The notes under the pieces were generated by a model, which saw only the letters and a list, made by a program, of their open reading frames with translations, ran no database searches and had not been told where the DNA came from. A program made the translations under genes and the position numbers. Shown piece after piece: positions 48,121 through 56,055 of a stretch of DNA of 64,000 nt (its first letter is position 1; each line of letters begins with the position of its first letter). The stretch is from an uncultured Flavobacteriaceae bacterium (GTDB lineage Bacteria > Bacteroidota > Bacteroidia > Flavobacteriales > Flavobacteriaceae): the NCBI GenBank assembly GCA_943789365.1, contig CALSTV010000001.1, positions 620,001 through 684,000 on the forward strand, in the 5' to 3' direction.

Positions 48121-48148
48121 GAGGTGCTTCAAAATAATGAAACACCTC
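48121..48148 (-). other. Hairpin between tuf and tRNA-Trp
   Basis: GAGGTGTTTCA and TGAAGCACCTC pair around ATTATTT (one unpaired U and G opposite). Only a weak TATTTTA follows, so it may be a processing site or a leaky terminator rather than a strong stop. Confidence 0.55.
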
Positions 48149-48172
48149 GCTTTTACTTTACTTATATACTGA

Positions 48173-49357
48173 TTACAAGATTTCAGTTACCTGACCTGCA
48201 CCTACAGTTCTACCTCCTTCACGGATTGCAAAACGTAAACCTACGTTCATTGCAATTGGTTGGTGTAAATCTACAGTAATTGTCAAGTTATCTCCTGGCA
48301 TTACCATTTCAACTCCATCAGGCAAGTTAATTGTTCCTGTTACATCAGTTGTACGTACGTAGAACTGAGGACGGTAGTTGTTATGGAATGGAGTATGACG
48401 TCCACCTTCTTCTTTTTTCAAAACATAAACCTCAGCTTTAAACTTAGCATGTGGAGTTACAGAACCTGGCTTACAGATTACCATTCCTCTTTTGATATCA
48501 GTTTTTTCAATACCTCTTAATAAGATACCAGCGTTATCTCCAGCTTCACCTCTATCTAAGATTTGACGGAACATTTCAATACCAGTAATTGTAGAAGCTA
48601 ATTTTTCAGCTCCCATTCCAATGATATCAACTGCATCACCAGTGTTTGCAATTCCAGTTTCGATACGTCCAGTTGCTACTGTACCACGACCTGTAATTGA
48701 GAACACATCCTCGATAGGCATTAAGAAATCTTTATCTACTTCTCTTAATGGCTCCTCGATCCAAGTGTCACAAGCTTCCATTAATTCCATAATTTTCTTA
48801 GACCATTCAGCATCACCGTTCAATCCACCTAATGCAGATCCAGCGATTACTGGTCCATTATCACCATCATAGTCGTAGAAAGAAAGTAATTCTCTTACTT
48901 CCATTTCAACCAACTCTAACAATTCTTCATCATCTACTAAATCCACTTTGTTCATGAAAACAACAATTCTAGGAATACCAACTTGTTTTCCTAATAAGAT
49001 GTGTTCTCTCGTTTGTGGCATTGGTCCATCTGTAGCAGCAACTACCAAGATAGCACCGTCCATTTGAGCAGCACCAGTTACCATGTTCTTTACGTAATCC
49101 GCGTGACCTGGACAGTCAACGTGAGCGTAGTGACGGTTTGCTGTTTGATACTCTACGTGAGATGTATTAATTGTAATACCTCTTTCTTTTTCTTCAGGAG
49201 CATTATCGATTTGATCGAAATCTTTCACCTCTGAAAGTCCTGCAGCAGCCAATACTGTTGTAATAGCAGCAGTTAATGTTGTTTTACCGTGATCTACGTG
49301 CCCAATTGTACCAATATTTAAATGTGGTTTCGAGCGGTCAAAAGTTTCCTTAGCCAT
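48173..49357 (-). CDS. tuf: Elongation factor Tu
   Basis: 394 residues. G1 GHVDHGKTT (about 19-27), effector [14 protein letters not shown]3 DCPGHADY, G4 NKVD, G5 SAL. Domains II and III complete, ending [14 protein letters not shown]. Brings aminoacyl-tRNA to the ribosome. A tRNA-Thr ends 63 bases upstream. Confidence 0.99.
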   Translation of the reverse strand: MAKETFDRSKPHLNIGTIGHVDHGKTTLTAAITTVLAAAGLSEVKDFDQIDNAPEEKERGITINTSHVEYQTANRHYAHVDCPGHADYVKNMVTGAAQMDGAILVVAATDGPMPQTREHILLGKQVGIPRIVVFMNKVDLVDDEELLELVEMEVRELLSFYDYDGDNGPVIAGSALGGLNGDAEWSKKIMELMEACDTWIEEPLREVDKDFLMPIEDVFSITGRGTVATGRIETGIANTGDAVDIIGMGAEKLASTITGIEMFRQILDRGEAGDNAGILLRGIEKTDIKRGMVICKPGSVTPHAKFKAEVYVLKKEEGGRHTPFHNNYRPQFYVRTTDVTGTINLPDGVEMVMPGDNLTITVDLHQPIAMNVGLRFAIREGGRTVGAGQVTEIL

Positions 49358-49420
49358 GATTATTAATTTTAATTCTTAGTTATTATACTTTTTATTTATA
49401 CTCTTATTTTATTTTCTTTG

Positions 49421-49492
49421 AGCCAATGACGGGAATTGAACCCGTGACCTCTTCCTTACCAAGGAAACGCTCTACCTCTGAGCTACACCGGC
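49421..49492 (-). tRNA. tRNA-Thr (anticodon GGT)
   Basis: 72 bases: GCCGGTG/CATTGGC acceptor (two G-U), anticodon loop TTGGTAA, T-loop TTCAATT. First tRNA upstream of tuf. Confidence 0.95.
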
Positions 49493-49506
49493 CAATTTTG
49501 ATTTAG

Positions 49507-49579
49507 AGCGAAAGACCGGGTTCGAACCGGCGACATTCAGCTTGGAAGGCTGACGCTCTACCAACTGAGCTACTTTCGC
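49507..49579 (-). tRNA. tRNA-Gly (anticodon TCC), second copy
   Basis: 73 bases, the same as the copy at 7879-7951 except for one T-stem pair (GCCGG/CCGGT here, GCCAG/CTGGT there). Fourteen bases from tRNA-Thr(GGT), so they share a transcript. Confidence 0.96.
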
Positions 49580-49629
49580 ATTCTAATTATCAAATTCCCT
49601 TTTGAATTGTATTTCAAATTCAAAATTTG

Positions 49630-49710
<81 letters not shown>

Positions 49711-49790
49711 AGTTTCAAAGAACTTTTTTCTCCGAGTTACCTCTTCAAAAAAACCATTTTACTTTTTTGCGTATGTTTTGATTTCATCAA

Positions 49791-49831
49791 AATCAAAACA
49801 CTCACTTTTTGTTGAGCCGATGGAGGGACTC
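49791..49831 (-). repeat. Truncated duplicate of tRNA-Thr(TGT) 3' end
   Basis: 41 bases identical to 49894-49934, offset 103. The repeat contains the last 17 bases of the tRNA-Thr(TGT) gene plus 24 bases of downstream flank, so this copy is a tRNA 3' remnant. The 62 bases between the two copies include CCTCGACAAGCTCGGGAT, a palindrome-like word of intergenic-repeat character. Confidence 0.75.
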
Positions 49832-49917
49832 CCCTCGACAAGCTCGGGATAAACTTCTCGTCTACCCTTTACTTTATCATTCTTTTTCAAAAGAATCAAA
49901 ACACTCACTTTTTGTTG

Positions 49918-49991
49918 AGCCGATGGAGGGACTCGAACCCACGACCTGCTGATTACAAATCAGCTGCTCTAGCCAGCTGAGCTACATCGGC
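49918..49991 (-). tRNA. tRNA-Thr (anticodon TGT)
   Basis: 74 bases: GCCGATG/CATCGGC acceptor, D-loop AGCTGGCTA, anticodon stem GCTGA/TCAGC with loop TTTGTAA, T-loop TTCGAGT. Its 3' end is duplicated 103 bases downstream. Confidence 0.96.
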
Positions 49992-50089
49992 TTTTCCCAC
50001 AAAAAAGCAGCCCATTATTTCTAACGGACTGCAAATGTATAAAGTTTATTTTATTACAACAAACTTTTCTTATTTATTTTTATGTTTTT

Positions 50090-50395
50090 TTAATGTTGTA
50101 ATTCCCTTTCTTTTTGTTTTGATTTTTTCAACTGTCTTTTCATGGCGTCTACAACTAAAGAAGCTCCTTCTTCAAAGGTTTTGTTTTCCTTTTTCACTAT
50201 CAACTCACTACCGGGTATATTGATTTTTAATTCCGTGTGTTTATTTTCTTTTTCACTTGTGTTTTGAACTTTTAAAAACACTTCGATGTCAATTATCTTA
50301 TCGTGAAACTTTTCAAGTCCCATTACCTTCTTTTCTACAAAATCAATTAACTTTTTGTCTGCGTTAAAATTCACAGATTGTACGAATACCTTCAT
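50090..50395 (-). CDS. hpf: Ribosome hibernation promoting factor (HPF/RaiA, short)
   Basis: 101-residue cytosolic protein that binds the 30S decoding site and dimerises or protects idle ribosomes. It has the beta-alpha-beta-beta-beta-alpha pattern: MKVFVQSVNFNADKKLIDFVEKKV, IDIEVFLKV, and a basic C-terminal helix GASLVVDAMKRQLKKSKQK. It is the short form without a C-terminal dimerisation domain. Six bases after xerC; upstream of the tRNA cluster, so it may be expressed together with translation genes. Confidence 0.93.
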   Translation of the reverse strand: MKVFVQSVNFNADKKLIDFVEKKVMGLEKFHDKIIDIEVFLKVQNTSEKENKHTELKINIPGSELIVKKENKTFEEGASLVVDAMKRQLKKSKQKERELQH

Positions 50396-50401
50396 GTAAT
50401 A

Positions 50402-51280
50402 TTATTTTTTACTCCTAGGGTGAGCTTGGTTATACACTTCCTTTAAATGATCTAAGCTAGTATGTGTATAGATTTGAGTTGAGGCTAAACTGGAATGCCC
50501 TAGTAATTCCTTAACCGAATTCAAATCTGCCCCTTCGTTTAACAAATGTGTGGCAAATGAATGCCGTAAAACATGTGGACTTTTCTTTACTTTCGTAGAT
50601 ACCCTACTAAAGTAATTATTTATTATTCTATAAACAAGTGTTCCGTAAAGTTTATTTCCTTTTGCCGTAACGAGTAAATATTCGTTTTCCAAACGCAATG
50701 ACTCCTTAGCTTTTATATACATAGTCAATGTCTTTTTTAAAGAGGCCAATATTGGAATGTATCGTTCTTTATTTCTTTTTCCTAACACCTTAATAGTATT
50801 GTTTGAAATATCAACACCCGATTCTTTAAGCTCAATTAACTCATCTCTACGCATTCCTGTAGTATATAGCAACTCAATCAACATTTTATTTCGTATCGCT
50901 TCGAAGTCATCTGTTTCTATCCCAGACAACACATCGTCAATTTCGTTCTCAGAAAAAGGCACTTGTAAACGTTTTGCTACTTTTAATGCTTTATGGCCAA
51001 CCAAGGGATTCTTATCTAATTCATTACGGCGTTGCAAGAACTTATAATAACCATTGAGCGCACTTATTTTTCTATTGATGGTTCTATTCGACAAACCGTT
51101 ATTGACCAATTCAACAATCCATCTACGAATTTCACTGTAGTTTGCATTTTCGATTTCATCAGTTTCATAATGCTCCTTATAAAACGTTTGAAATGCTTCC
51201 AAATCATTCCTGTATGCCAATACTGTATGACTCGCATATTGTTTCTCTAAAGAAATATAATCTAAAAACGATGCTAACAT
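50402..51280 (-). CDS. xerC: Tyrosine recombinase XerC/XerD-like
   Basis: 292-residue site-specific recombinase; with its partner it resolves chromosome dimers at dif. A SAM-like N-terminal domain (about 1-85) is followed by the catalytic domain. Catalytic Arg in [12 protein letters not shown] (about 145), [12 protein letters not shown] box, [15 protein letters not shown] with the nucleophilic Tyr near residue 272. Conserved position beside hpf suggests a housekeeping enzyme rather than an integrase. XerC versus XerD cannot be decided from sequence alone. It has its own consensus promoter. Confidence 0.9.
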   Translation of the reverse strand: MLASFLDYISLEKQYASHTVLAYRNDLEAFQTFYKEHYETDEIENANYSEIRRWIVELVNNGLSNRTINRKISALNGYYKFLQRRNELDKNPLVGHKALKVAKRLQVPFSENEIDDVLSGIETDDFEAIRNKMLIELLYTTGMRRDELIELKESGVDISNNTIKVLGKRNKERYIPILASLKKTLTMYIKAKESLRLENEYLLVTAKGNKLYGTLVYRIINNYFSRVSTKVKKSPHVLRHSFATHLLNEGADLNSVKELLGHSSLASTQIYTHTSLDHLKEVYNQAHPRSKK

Positions 51281-51311
51281 TGGAATTGTTTTTCTCTTTA
51301 ATGTATACTAA

Positions 51312-51342
51312 CAAATCTAACCGTTTATTTTTAAGAACCAAA
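51312..51342 (-). promoter_or_regulatory. Promoter of xerC-hpf operon
   Basis: Minus-strand TTTG (51342-51339), 19 bases, TAGATTTG (51319-51312): a full flavobacterial consensus, 31 bases before the xerC ATG. Confidence 0.78.
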
Positions 51343-51550
51343 TTATTTAACAAAAACCTCCTATTTCTATAAGCGTCCTGAGAACCCTCGTGAATTATTG
51401 AGAAGGCTATTCTATAGATTATTAATGTTTATAAAAACACATATCTATTTATAGCTATTCAAAACGCTATAAAATCCTTCAACTTTTCAAGCTTTCAGCC
51501 CTAACAACAGAAACCCAAAAATAAAAACAAACAACTATCTTAACCGTGCA
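51343..51550. other. Divergent intergenic region xerC/kdsA without genes
   Basis: AT-rich spacer. Apart from the two outward promoters (51312-51342 minus, 51551-51581 plus) I see no reading frame, strong hairpin or repeat here. Confidence 0.5.
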
Positions 51551-51581
51551 TTGTCCATTCGCAATTGAAATAGTATCTTTG
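51551..51581 (+). promoter_or_regulatory. Promoter of kdsA
   Basis: TTG (51551-51553), 20 bases, TATCTTTG (51574-51581), 17 bases before the ATG. Similar in wording to the prfC promoter at 8116-8146. Confidence 0.75.
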
Positions 51582-51598
51582 CAAAAAAACATACACTG

Positions 51599-52420
51599 AT
51601 GGATTTGAATCTTATTCCTAAAATAAAACATACCGATAGTAATAACTTTTTTCTTTTGGCAGGACCCTGTGCCATCGAAGGTGAAGATATGGCTTTACGA
51701 ATTGCAGAACATGTTGTTAATGTTACTGAAAAACTAAAAATACCTTATGTCTTTAAGGGTAGTTTTAAGAAAGCAAATCGATCGCGTATTGATAGTTTTA
51801 CTGGAATTGGAGATGAAAAAGCATTAAAAATATTGCGTAAGGTTTCTGAAACTTTTGATGTACCAACGGTTACTGACATTCACACAAATGAAGATGCCGA
51901 AATGGCCGCTGCTTATGTTGATGTACTTCAAATTCCTGCTTTTTTAGTACGTCAAACAGACTTGGTAGCTGCCGCTGCAAAAACAGGTAAGGTCGTTAAT
52001 TTGAAAAAAGGACAATTTATGAGTCCTGCTGCTATGAAACACGCGGTTCAAAAAGTCATTGATAGTGGTAATAATAAGGCATGGATTACTGATAGAGGGA
52101 CTATGTTTGGTTATCAAGATATGATTGTAGATTTTAGAGGTATTCCTGAGATGAAAGCTTTTGCTCCTACTATACTGGATGTAACACATTCACTTCAACA
52201 ACCCAATCAAACTAGCGGTGTAACTGGCGGTAGACCTGACATGATTGAAACCATTGCAAGAGCAGGAATTGCTACAGGTGTTGATGGCTTGTTTCTAGAG
52301 ACTCATTTCGACCCGGCCAATGCCAAGTCAGATGGAGCTAATATGCTCGACTTGCAGCACTTAGAAAAACTCTTAAGCAATTTAGTAGCAATTCGAAAGA
52401 CGATCAATACTTTGGACTAA
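51599..52420 (+). CDS. kdsA: 3-deoxy-8-phosphooctulonate synthase
   Basis: 273 residues. Condenses PEP with arabinose 5-phosphate to KDO8P for lipopolysaccharide. FFLLAGPCAIEGEDMA (about 18-33), KGSFKKANRSRIDSFTGIG, NLKKGQFMSP, DRGTMFGYQDMIVDFR and the late LETHFDPANAKSDGANML are family hallmarks. KANRS marks KDO8P rather than DAHP synthase. Its stop overlaps the next ATG (TAATG). Confidence 0.97.
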   Translation: MDLNLIPKIKHTDSNNFFLLAGPCAIEGEDMALRIAEHVVNVTEKLKIPYVFKGSFKKANRSRIDSFTGIGDEKALKILRKVSETFDVPTVTDIHTNEDAEMAAAYVDVLQIPAFLVRQTDLVAAAAKTGKVVNLKKGQFMSPAAMKHAVQKVIDSGNNKAWITDRGTMFGYQDMIVDFRGIPEMKAFAPTILDVTHSLQQPNQTSGVTGGRPDMIETIARAGIATGVDGLFLETHFDPANAKSDGANMLDLQHLEKLLSNLVAIRKTINTLD

Positions 52421-53421
52421 TGTTCAGTACTGTATTTAACAAGCTGTTTCGCATAAGATTAAAACAGTTTTTAATTGTATGCCTGGTTTTCAATGCGCTA
52501 ATAGGCTACGCTCAAAATTTTTCGGAAGTTGAAAGGATTGTTAGTACATACCCTAATAAAATCGCTACTATTAACGGGTTAACCAATTTAATTTTAGAAG
52601 ATTTCCCCGACCCAAAAAGCCAAGTAATGGCAATTTACACTTGGATTGGCACACATATTCAATACAACTTAAACGAATACAAGTACGGTTCTGATTCTTA
52701 CAGTTTTCGCTATGCGTCTCAAGAAGAATTAATGCAGAAAATTAAAGAAAGAGACCTGTCTATTGTTGGTTCCACATTACAATCGCAACGAGCTGTTTGT
52801 GAAGGATATGCAAAAACATTTCATTTGGCATGTGAAACGTTAAAGATACCAAGTGTTGTTATTAGTGGTTATTCAAGGACTGGAGCAAGTACTATTGGCA
52901 AGCTTCCATTAAGTGAAAAACATGCATGGAACGCAGTTAAAATTGAAAACACATGGCAACTTATTGATGTAACTTGGGGTGCTGGTTACAGCGAAAATAA
53001 CGAATATTGGACGCCCCACTTCGACCCCTATTTTTGTTTTACCCCTCCTCATGAATTTATCGGTTCTCATTTTCCAATAGAAAAAAAATGGCAGTTATTA
53101 GCAAGTCCTGTTTCCGAGAAGGCGTTTGCATCACAACCCATCTATTCAGCGTACTATTATACATTAGGTGCTCAATTGGTAGCTCCTAAGCAAGGTGTTT
53201 TAAATTCCTTAAAAAATGAATCTTATTTAATCCAACTTACAGGATTAGATCCTGCTACAGAATTGGGCTATGCTTATGAAAAGGATTATTATCTTACGAC
53301 GATCATTCCTGAGTTCTCTGATGGTATCGCTACCCTGAAAGTTCCTGCAAAAGAAAAAAAGAACACCTTCTTGAACCTATTGGTTGAAAACAAAATGATT
53401 GTTCGGTTTTACATTGAATAA
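52420..53421 (+). CDS. Transglutaminase-like domain protein, exported
   Basis: 333 residues. Hydrophobic signal-like stretch FLIVCLVFNALIGYAQ (about 16-31). A papain-like transglutaminase core has the triad Cys in RAVCEGYAKTFHLAC (about 127), His in EKHAWNAVKI (about 168) and Asp in WQLIDVTWGAGY (about 183). A beta-rich C-terminal part of unknown family follows. Such proteins in Bacteroidota may be peptidases or cross-linkers acting in the periplasm; substrate unknown. Coupled to kdsA by a TAATG overlap. Confidence 0.85.
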   Translation: MFSTVFNKLFRIRLKQFLIVCLVFNALIGYAQNFSEVERIVSTYPNKIATINGLTNLILEDFPDPKSQVMAIYTWIGTHIQYNLNEYKYGSDSYSFRYASQEELMQKIKERDLSIVGSTLQSQRAVCEGYAKTFHLACETLKIPSVVISGYSRTGASTIGKLPLSEKHAWNAVKIENTWQLIDVTWGAGYSENNEYWTPHFDPYFCFTPPHEFIGSHFPIEKKWQLLASPVSEKAFASQPIYSAYYYTLGAQLVAPKQGVLNSLKNESYLIQLTGLDPATELGYAYEKDYYLTTIIPEFSDGIATLKVPAKEKKNTFLNLLVENKMIVRFYIE

Positions 53422-53424
53422 AAC

Positions 53425-53652
53425 TTATGATGAGCTCTCTTTTTTTATCTTATGAATTAAATGTTCCAAACCATTCAGCTTCAATTCATATACAAGTCCC
53501 AGCATCTGTCCCAATTGTCCTTTAGGAAATCCTTTGTTGTGATACCACACGATATAATGTTCTGGCAAATCAATTAAATAAGTTCCCTTAAATTTACCAA
53601 AAGGCATTTTCGTATGTGCCAATTTTATCAAATACTCTTGTTGCGCTTTCAA
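53425..53652 (-). CDS. DUF3820 family protein
   Basis: 75 residues. Core TKMPFGKFKGTYLIDLPEHYIVWYHNKGFPKGQLGQML matches the DUF3820 pattern of a compact putative nucleic-acid-binding or quorum-associated domain of unknown function. Starts with TTG by the longest frame; no nearby ATG includes the conserved MPFGKFKG except an internal ATG just before it. Convergent with the transglutaminase-like gene, three bases apart. Confidence 0.85.
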   Translation of the reverse strand: MKAQQEYLIKLAHTKMPFGKFKGTYLIDLPEHYIVWYHNKGFPKGQLGQMLGLVYELKLNGLEHLIHKIKKESSS

Positions 53653-53772
53653 TATGAGAAATTAAATTTTGACCGGTTTCTGTTTGAAGTGTAAAAAAAC
53701 AACTAAATTCTCAAAACTAAAGGCAAAAAACTAAATAATTTATCTAATTTTGCAGGCAGTTCATTGAATTTT

Positions 53773-54162
53773 GGGGACGACTGGTTTTGACAGCGAGATC
53801 AATCAAAACGTAAGCATGTCGAGTAACGAAACAGCACTCGTAAAACACAGTTTCATTTTTTTACACGGCGAAGATAACTACGCTATGGCTGCTTAATCCG
53901 AATTACAGTAGGATTGGCCTAGGCTCACAAGGTGAGCAAGCTATACATCTCCGGACAGCCCTGGTATGCGGCGTTCCATTTAGAGGTGTCGTAAAAGTAT
54001 ACATAGGAACGGTAGGCTTCGATATTGTTCCGAAATTAAAGAAGCTAAGTTTTCAATAGCCTGTTTTTGGGCGGTTGTAGATCGAAAATCAATTAAAAAC
54101 TAAGCATGTAGAAAGCCTTGCGATTGCTTGTTTGGACCCGGGTTCGATTCCCGGCGTCTCCA
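53773..54162 (+). ncRNA. ssrA: Transfer-messenger RNA (tmRNA)
   Basis: About 390 bases. The tRNA-like ends are GGGGACG at 53773 and the T-arm CGGGTTCGATTCCCG leading to CGTCTCC-A at 54162. The reading frame GGC GAA GAT AAC TAC GCT ATG GCT GCT TAA (53867-53896) encodes the proteolysis tag GEDNYAMAA. The last A of CCA is not encoded. tmRNA with SmpB rescues stalled ribosomes. The GIY-YIG array begins two bases after its mature 3' end, and the first hairpin of the array serves as its terminator. Confidence 0.97.
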
Positions 54163-54167
54163 CCTTC

Positions 54168-54217
54168 GCTCGCCGAAGCATCGAACACCGGTTCGATGCG
54201 AAGGCGAGCTTTTTTTT
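54168..54217 (+). terminator. Array hairpin 1 (ssrA terminator)
   Basis: GCTCGCC, GAA, GCATCGAAC, loop ACCG, GTTCGATGC, GAA, GGCGAGC, then T8. Two stems of seven and nine perfect pairs are separated by a symmetrical GAA/GAA internal loop. Confidence 0.92.
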
Positions 54218-54375
54218 AAACACAAATCAACTTATCAACTGTAAACGAGCTTCGGTGGATACAATCCACTTTTCCCTTTCCTTACTTAAGGTAAGATAAA
54301 TTTTTCCAATAAAAATGAAATTATATTCATACAATCGACTATCTGACTATTTTTTCGTAATTTTTCTTAAAAACT

Positions 54376-54630
54376 ATGGGGAAAACGACAAAATATTGGA
54401 CCGTTTATATTTTGAAATGTAACGACAATTCTTACTATACTGGATGTACCTCCGACATTATTCAACGATTAAACAGGCATACTAAAGGATATGTAAAGTA
54501 TACGAAATCCAGATTGCCTGTTGAGTTAATACTTGAAATCAGATTCAAAGACAGATACAAAGCCTATGATTTCGAAAAATATTTAAAATCGGGCTCTGGA
54601 AGGGCGTTTGCCAACAAACGCTTTTTATAA
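54376..54630 (+). CDS. GIY-YIG nuclease family protein, copy 1
   Basis: 84 residues, a minimal GIY-YIG domain. The GIY position is VYILKC (about 10-15) and YIG is YTGCTSD (about 21-27). Arg and His of the active site are in IQRLNRH (about 29-35), metal-binding Glu in YDFEKYLKSGSG (about 66), and a C-terminal Asn in RAFANKRFL. All expected catalytic residues are present, so it is probably an active DNA-cleaving enzyme. There is no added DNA-binding domain. ATG start; a leader with two small hairpins precedes it and a terminator hairpin begins ten bases after its stop. Target and biological role are unknown. Confidence 0.88.
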   Translation: MGKTTKYWTVYILKCNDNSYYTGCTSDIIQRLNRHTKGYVKYTKSRLPVELILEIRFKDRYKAYDFEKYLKSGSGRAFANKRFL

Positions 54631-54639
54631 AATGGCTTC

Positions 54640-54689
54640 GCTCGCCGAAGCATCGAACACCGGTTCGATGCGAAGGCGAGCTTTTTTTT
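54640..54689 (+). terminator. Array hairpin 2
   Basis: Identical to hairpin 1, 472 bases on; it terminates copy 1 of the nuclease gene and opens unit 2. Confidence 0.9.
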
Positions 54690-54847
54690 AAACACAAATC
54701 AACTTATCAACTGTAAACGAGCTTCGGTGGATACAATCCACTTTTCCCTTTCCTTACTTAAGGTAAGATAAATTTTTCCAATAAAAATGAAATTATATTC
54801 ATACAATCGACTATCTGACTATTTTTTCGTAATTTTTCTTAAAAACT

Positions 54848-55102
54848 ATGGGGAAAACGACAAAATATTGGACCGTTTATATTTTGAAATGTAACGACAA
54901 TTCTTACTATACTGGATGTACCTCCGACATTATTCAACGATTAAACAGGCATACTAAAGGATATGTAAAGTATACGAAATCCAGATTGCCTGTTGAGTTA
55001 ATACTTGAAATCAGATTCAAAGACAGATACAAAGCCTATGATTTCGAAAAATATTTAAAATCGGGCTCTGGAAGGGCGTTTGCCAACAAACGCTTTTTAT
55101 AA
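54848..55102 (+). CDS. GIY-YIG nuclease family protein, copy 2
   Basis: Identical in protein and DNA to copy 1 (84 residues, same VYI/YTG, RLNRH and Glu motifs). The upstream leader is also identical, so each copy should have the same expression signals. Bracketed by hairpins 2 and 3. Confidence 0.88.
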   Translation: MGKTTKYWTVYILKCNDNSYYTGCTSDIIQRLNRHTKGYVKYTKSRLPVELILEIRFKDRYKAYDFEKYLKSGSGRAFANKRFL

Positions 55103-55111
55103 AATGGCTTC

Positions 55112-55161
55112 GCTCGCCGAAGCATCGAACACCGGTTCGATGCGAAGGCGAGCTTTTTTTT
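55112..55161 (+). terminator. Array hairpin 3
   Basis: Same stem, ACCG loop and T8 as hairpins 1 and 2. Confidence 0.9.
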
Positions 55162-55319
55162 AAACACAAATCAACTTATCAACTGTAAACGAGCTTCGGT
55201 GGATACAATCCACTTTTCCCTATCCTTACTTAAGGTAAGATAAATTTTTCCAATAAAAATGAAATTATATTCATACAATCGACTATCTGACTATTTTTTC
55301 GTAATTTTTCTTAAAAACT

Positions 55320-55574
55320 ATGGGGAAAACGACAAAATATTGGACCGTTTATATTTTGAAATGTAACGACAATTCTTACTATACTGGATGTACCTCCGAC
55401 ATTATTCAACGATTAAACAGGCATACTAAAGGATATGTAAAGTATACGAAATCCAGATTGCCTGTTGAGTTAATACTTGAAATCAGATTCAAAGACAGAT
55501 ACAAAGCCTATGATTTCGAAAAATATTTAAAATCGGGCTCTGGAAGGGCGTTTGCCAACAAACGCTTTTTATAA
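55320..55574 (+). CDS. GIY-YIG nuclease family protein, copy 3
   Basis: Identical protein to the other copies. Its unit carries the only base change seen in the array, T to A at 55222 in the leader, 98 bases before the ATG. Bracketed by hairpins 3 and 4. Confidence 0.88.
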   Translation: MGKTTKYWTVYILKCNDNSYYTGCTSDIIQRLNRHTKGYVKYTKSRLPVELILEIRFKDRYKAYDFEKYLKSGSGRAFANKRFL

Positions 55575-55583
55575 AATGGCTTC

Positions 55584-55633
55584 GCTCGCCGAAGCATCGA
55601 ACACCGGTTCGATGCGAAGGCGAGCTTTTTTTT
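55584..55633 (+). terminator. Array hairpin 4
   Basis: Same stem, ACCG loop and T8 as hairpins 1 to 3. Confidence 0.9.
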
Positions 55634-55791
55634 AAACACAAATCAACTTATCAACTGTAAACGAGCTTCGGTGGATACAATCCACTTTTCCCTTTCCTTA
55701 CTTAAGGTAAGATAAATTTTTCCAATAAAAATGAAATTATATTCATACAATCGACTATCTGACTATTTTTTCGTAATTTTTCTTAAAAACT

Positions 55792-56046
55792 ATGGGGAAA
55801 ACGACAAAATATTGGACCGTTTATATTTTGAAATGTAACGACAATTCTTACTATACTGGATGTACCTCCGACATTATTCAACGATTAAACAGGCATACTA
55901 AAGGATATGTAAAGTATACGAAATCCAGATTGCCTGTTGAGTTAATACTTGAAATCAGATTCAAAGACAGATACAAAGCCTATGATTTCGAAAAATATTT
56001 AAAATCGGGCTCTGGAAGGGCGTTTGCCAACAAACGCTTTTTATAA
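55792..56046 (+). CDS. GIY-YIG nuclease family protein, copy 4
   Basis: Identical protein to the other copies. It is the last of the array; the hairpin that follows (56056-56102) is a diverged version, marking the right end of the repeated region. Confidence 0.88.
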   Translation: MGKTTKYWTVYILKCNDNSYYTGCTSDIIQRLNRHTKGYVKYTKSRLPVELILEIRFKDRYKAYDFEKYLKSGSGRAFANKRFL

Positions 56047-56055
56047 AATGGCTTC

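Larger units (their letters stand above)
54164..56051 (+). repeat. Four tandem 472-bp GIY-YIG units after ssrA
   Basis: Exact period of 472: units 54164-54635, 54636-55107, 55108-55579, 55580-56051, followed by a partial fifth start (CTTCGCTCGCCGAAGC at 52056052 minus nothing else; it begins at 56052). Each unit contains a GC-rich terminator hairpin, about 158 bases of structured leader and one 84-codon GIY-YIG gene. By eye the only difference among units is one base at 55222 (A where the others have T). The same 16 bases, CTTCGCTCGCCGAAGC, flank the array on both sides. Confidence 0.95.

Noticed and set aside
47957-48145. 62-codon minus-strand reading frame across tRNA-Trp
   Set aside because: It reads straight through a perfect tRNA cloverleaf and the secE leader; no protein family signs.
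50402-51280. Phage or island integrase
   Set aside because: The tyrosine recombinase sits in the conserved xerC-hpf-tuf context and has a housekeeping promoter, so it is taken as XerC/D rather than an integrase linked to the tRNA-Thr repeat.
54632-54691. 19-codon frame (starts MASLAEASNTG) running through each array hairpin
   Set aside because: It overlaps the terminator hairpin exactly and is explained by the palindrome. The diverged fifth hairpin keeps a similar frame, which is curious but too short to support.
54164-56051. CRISPR or satellite-type array
   Set aside because: Units are 472 bases, each with a full gene, with no short repeats and unique spacers.
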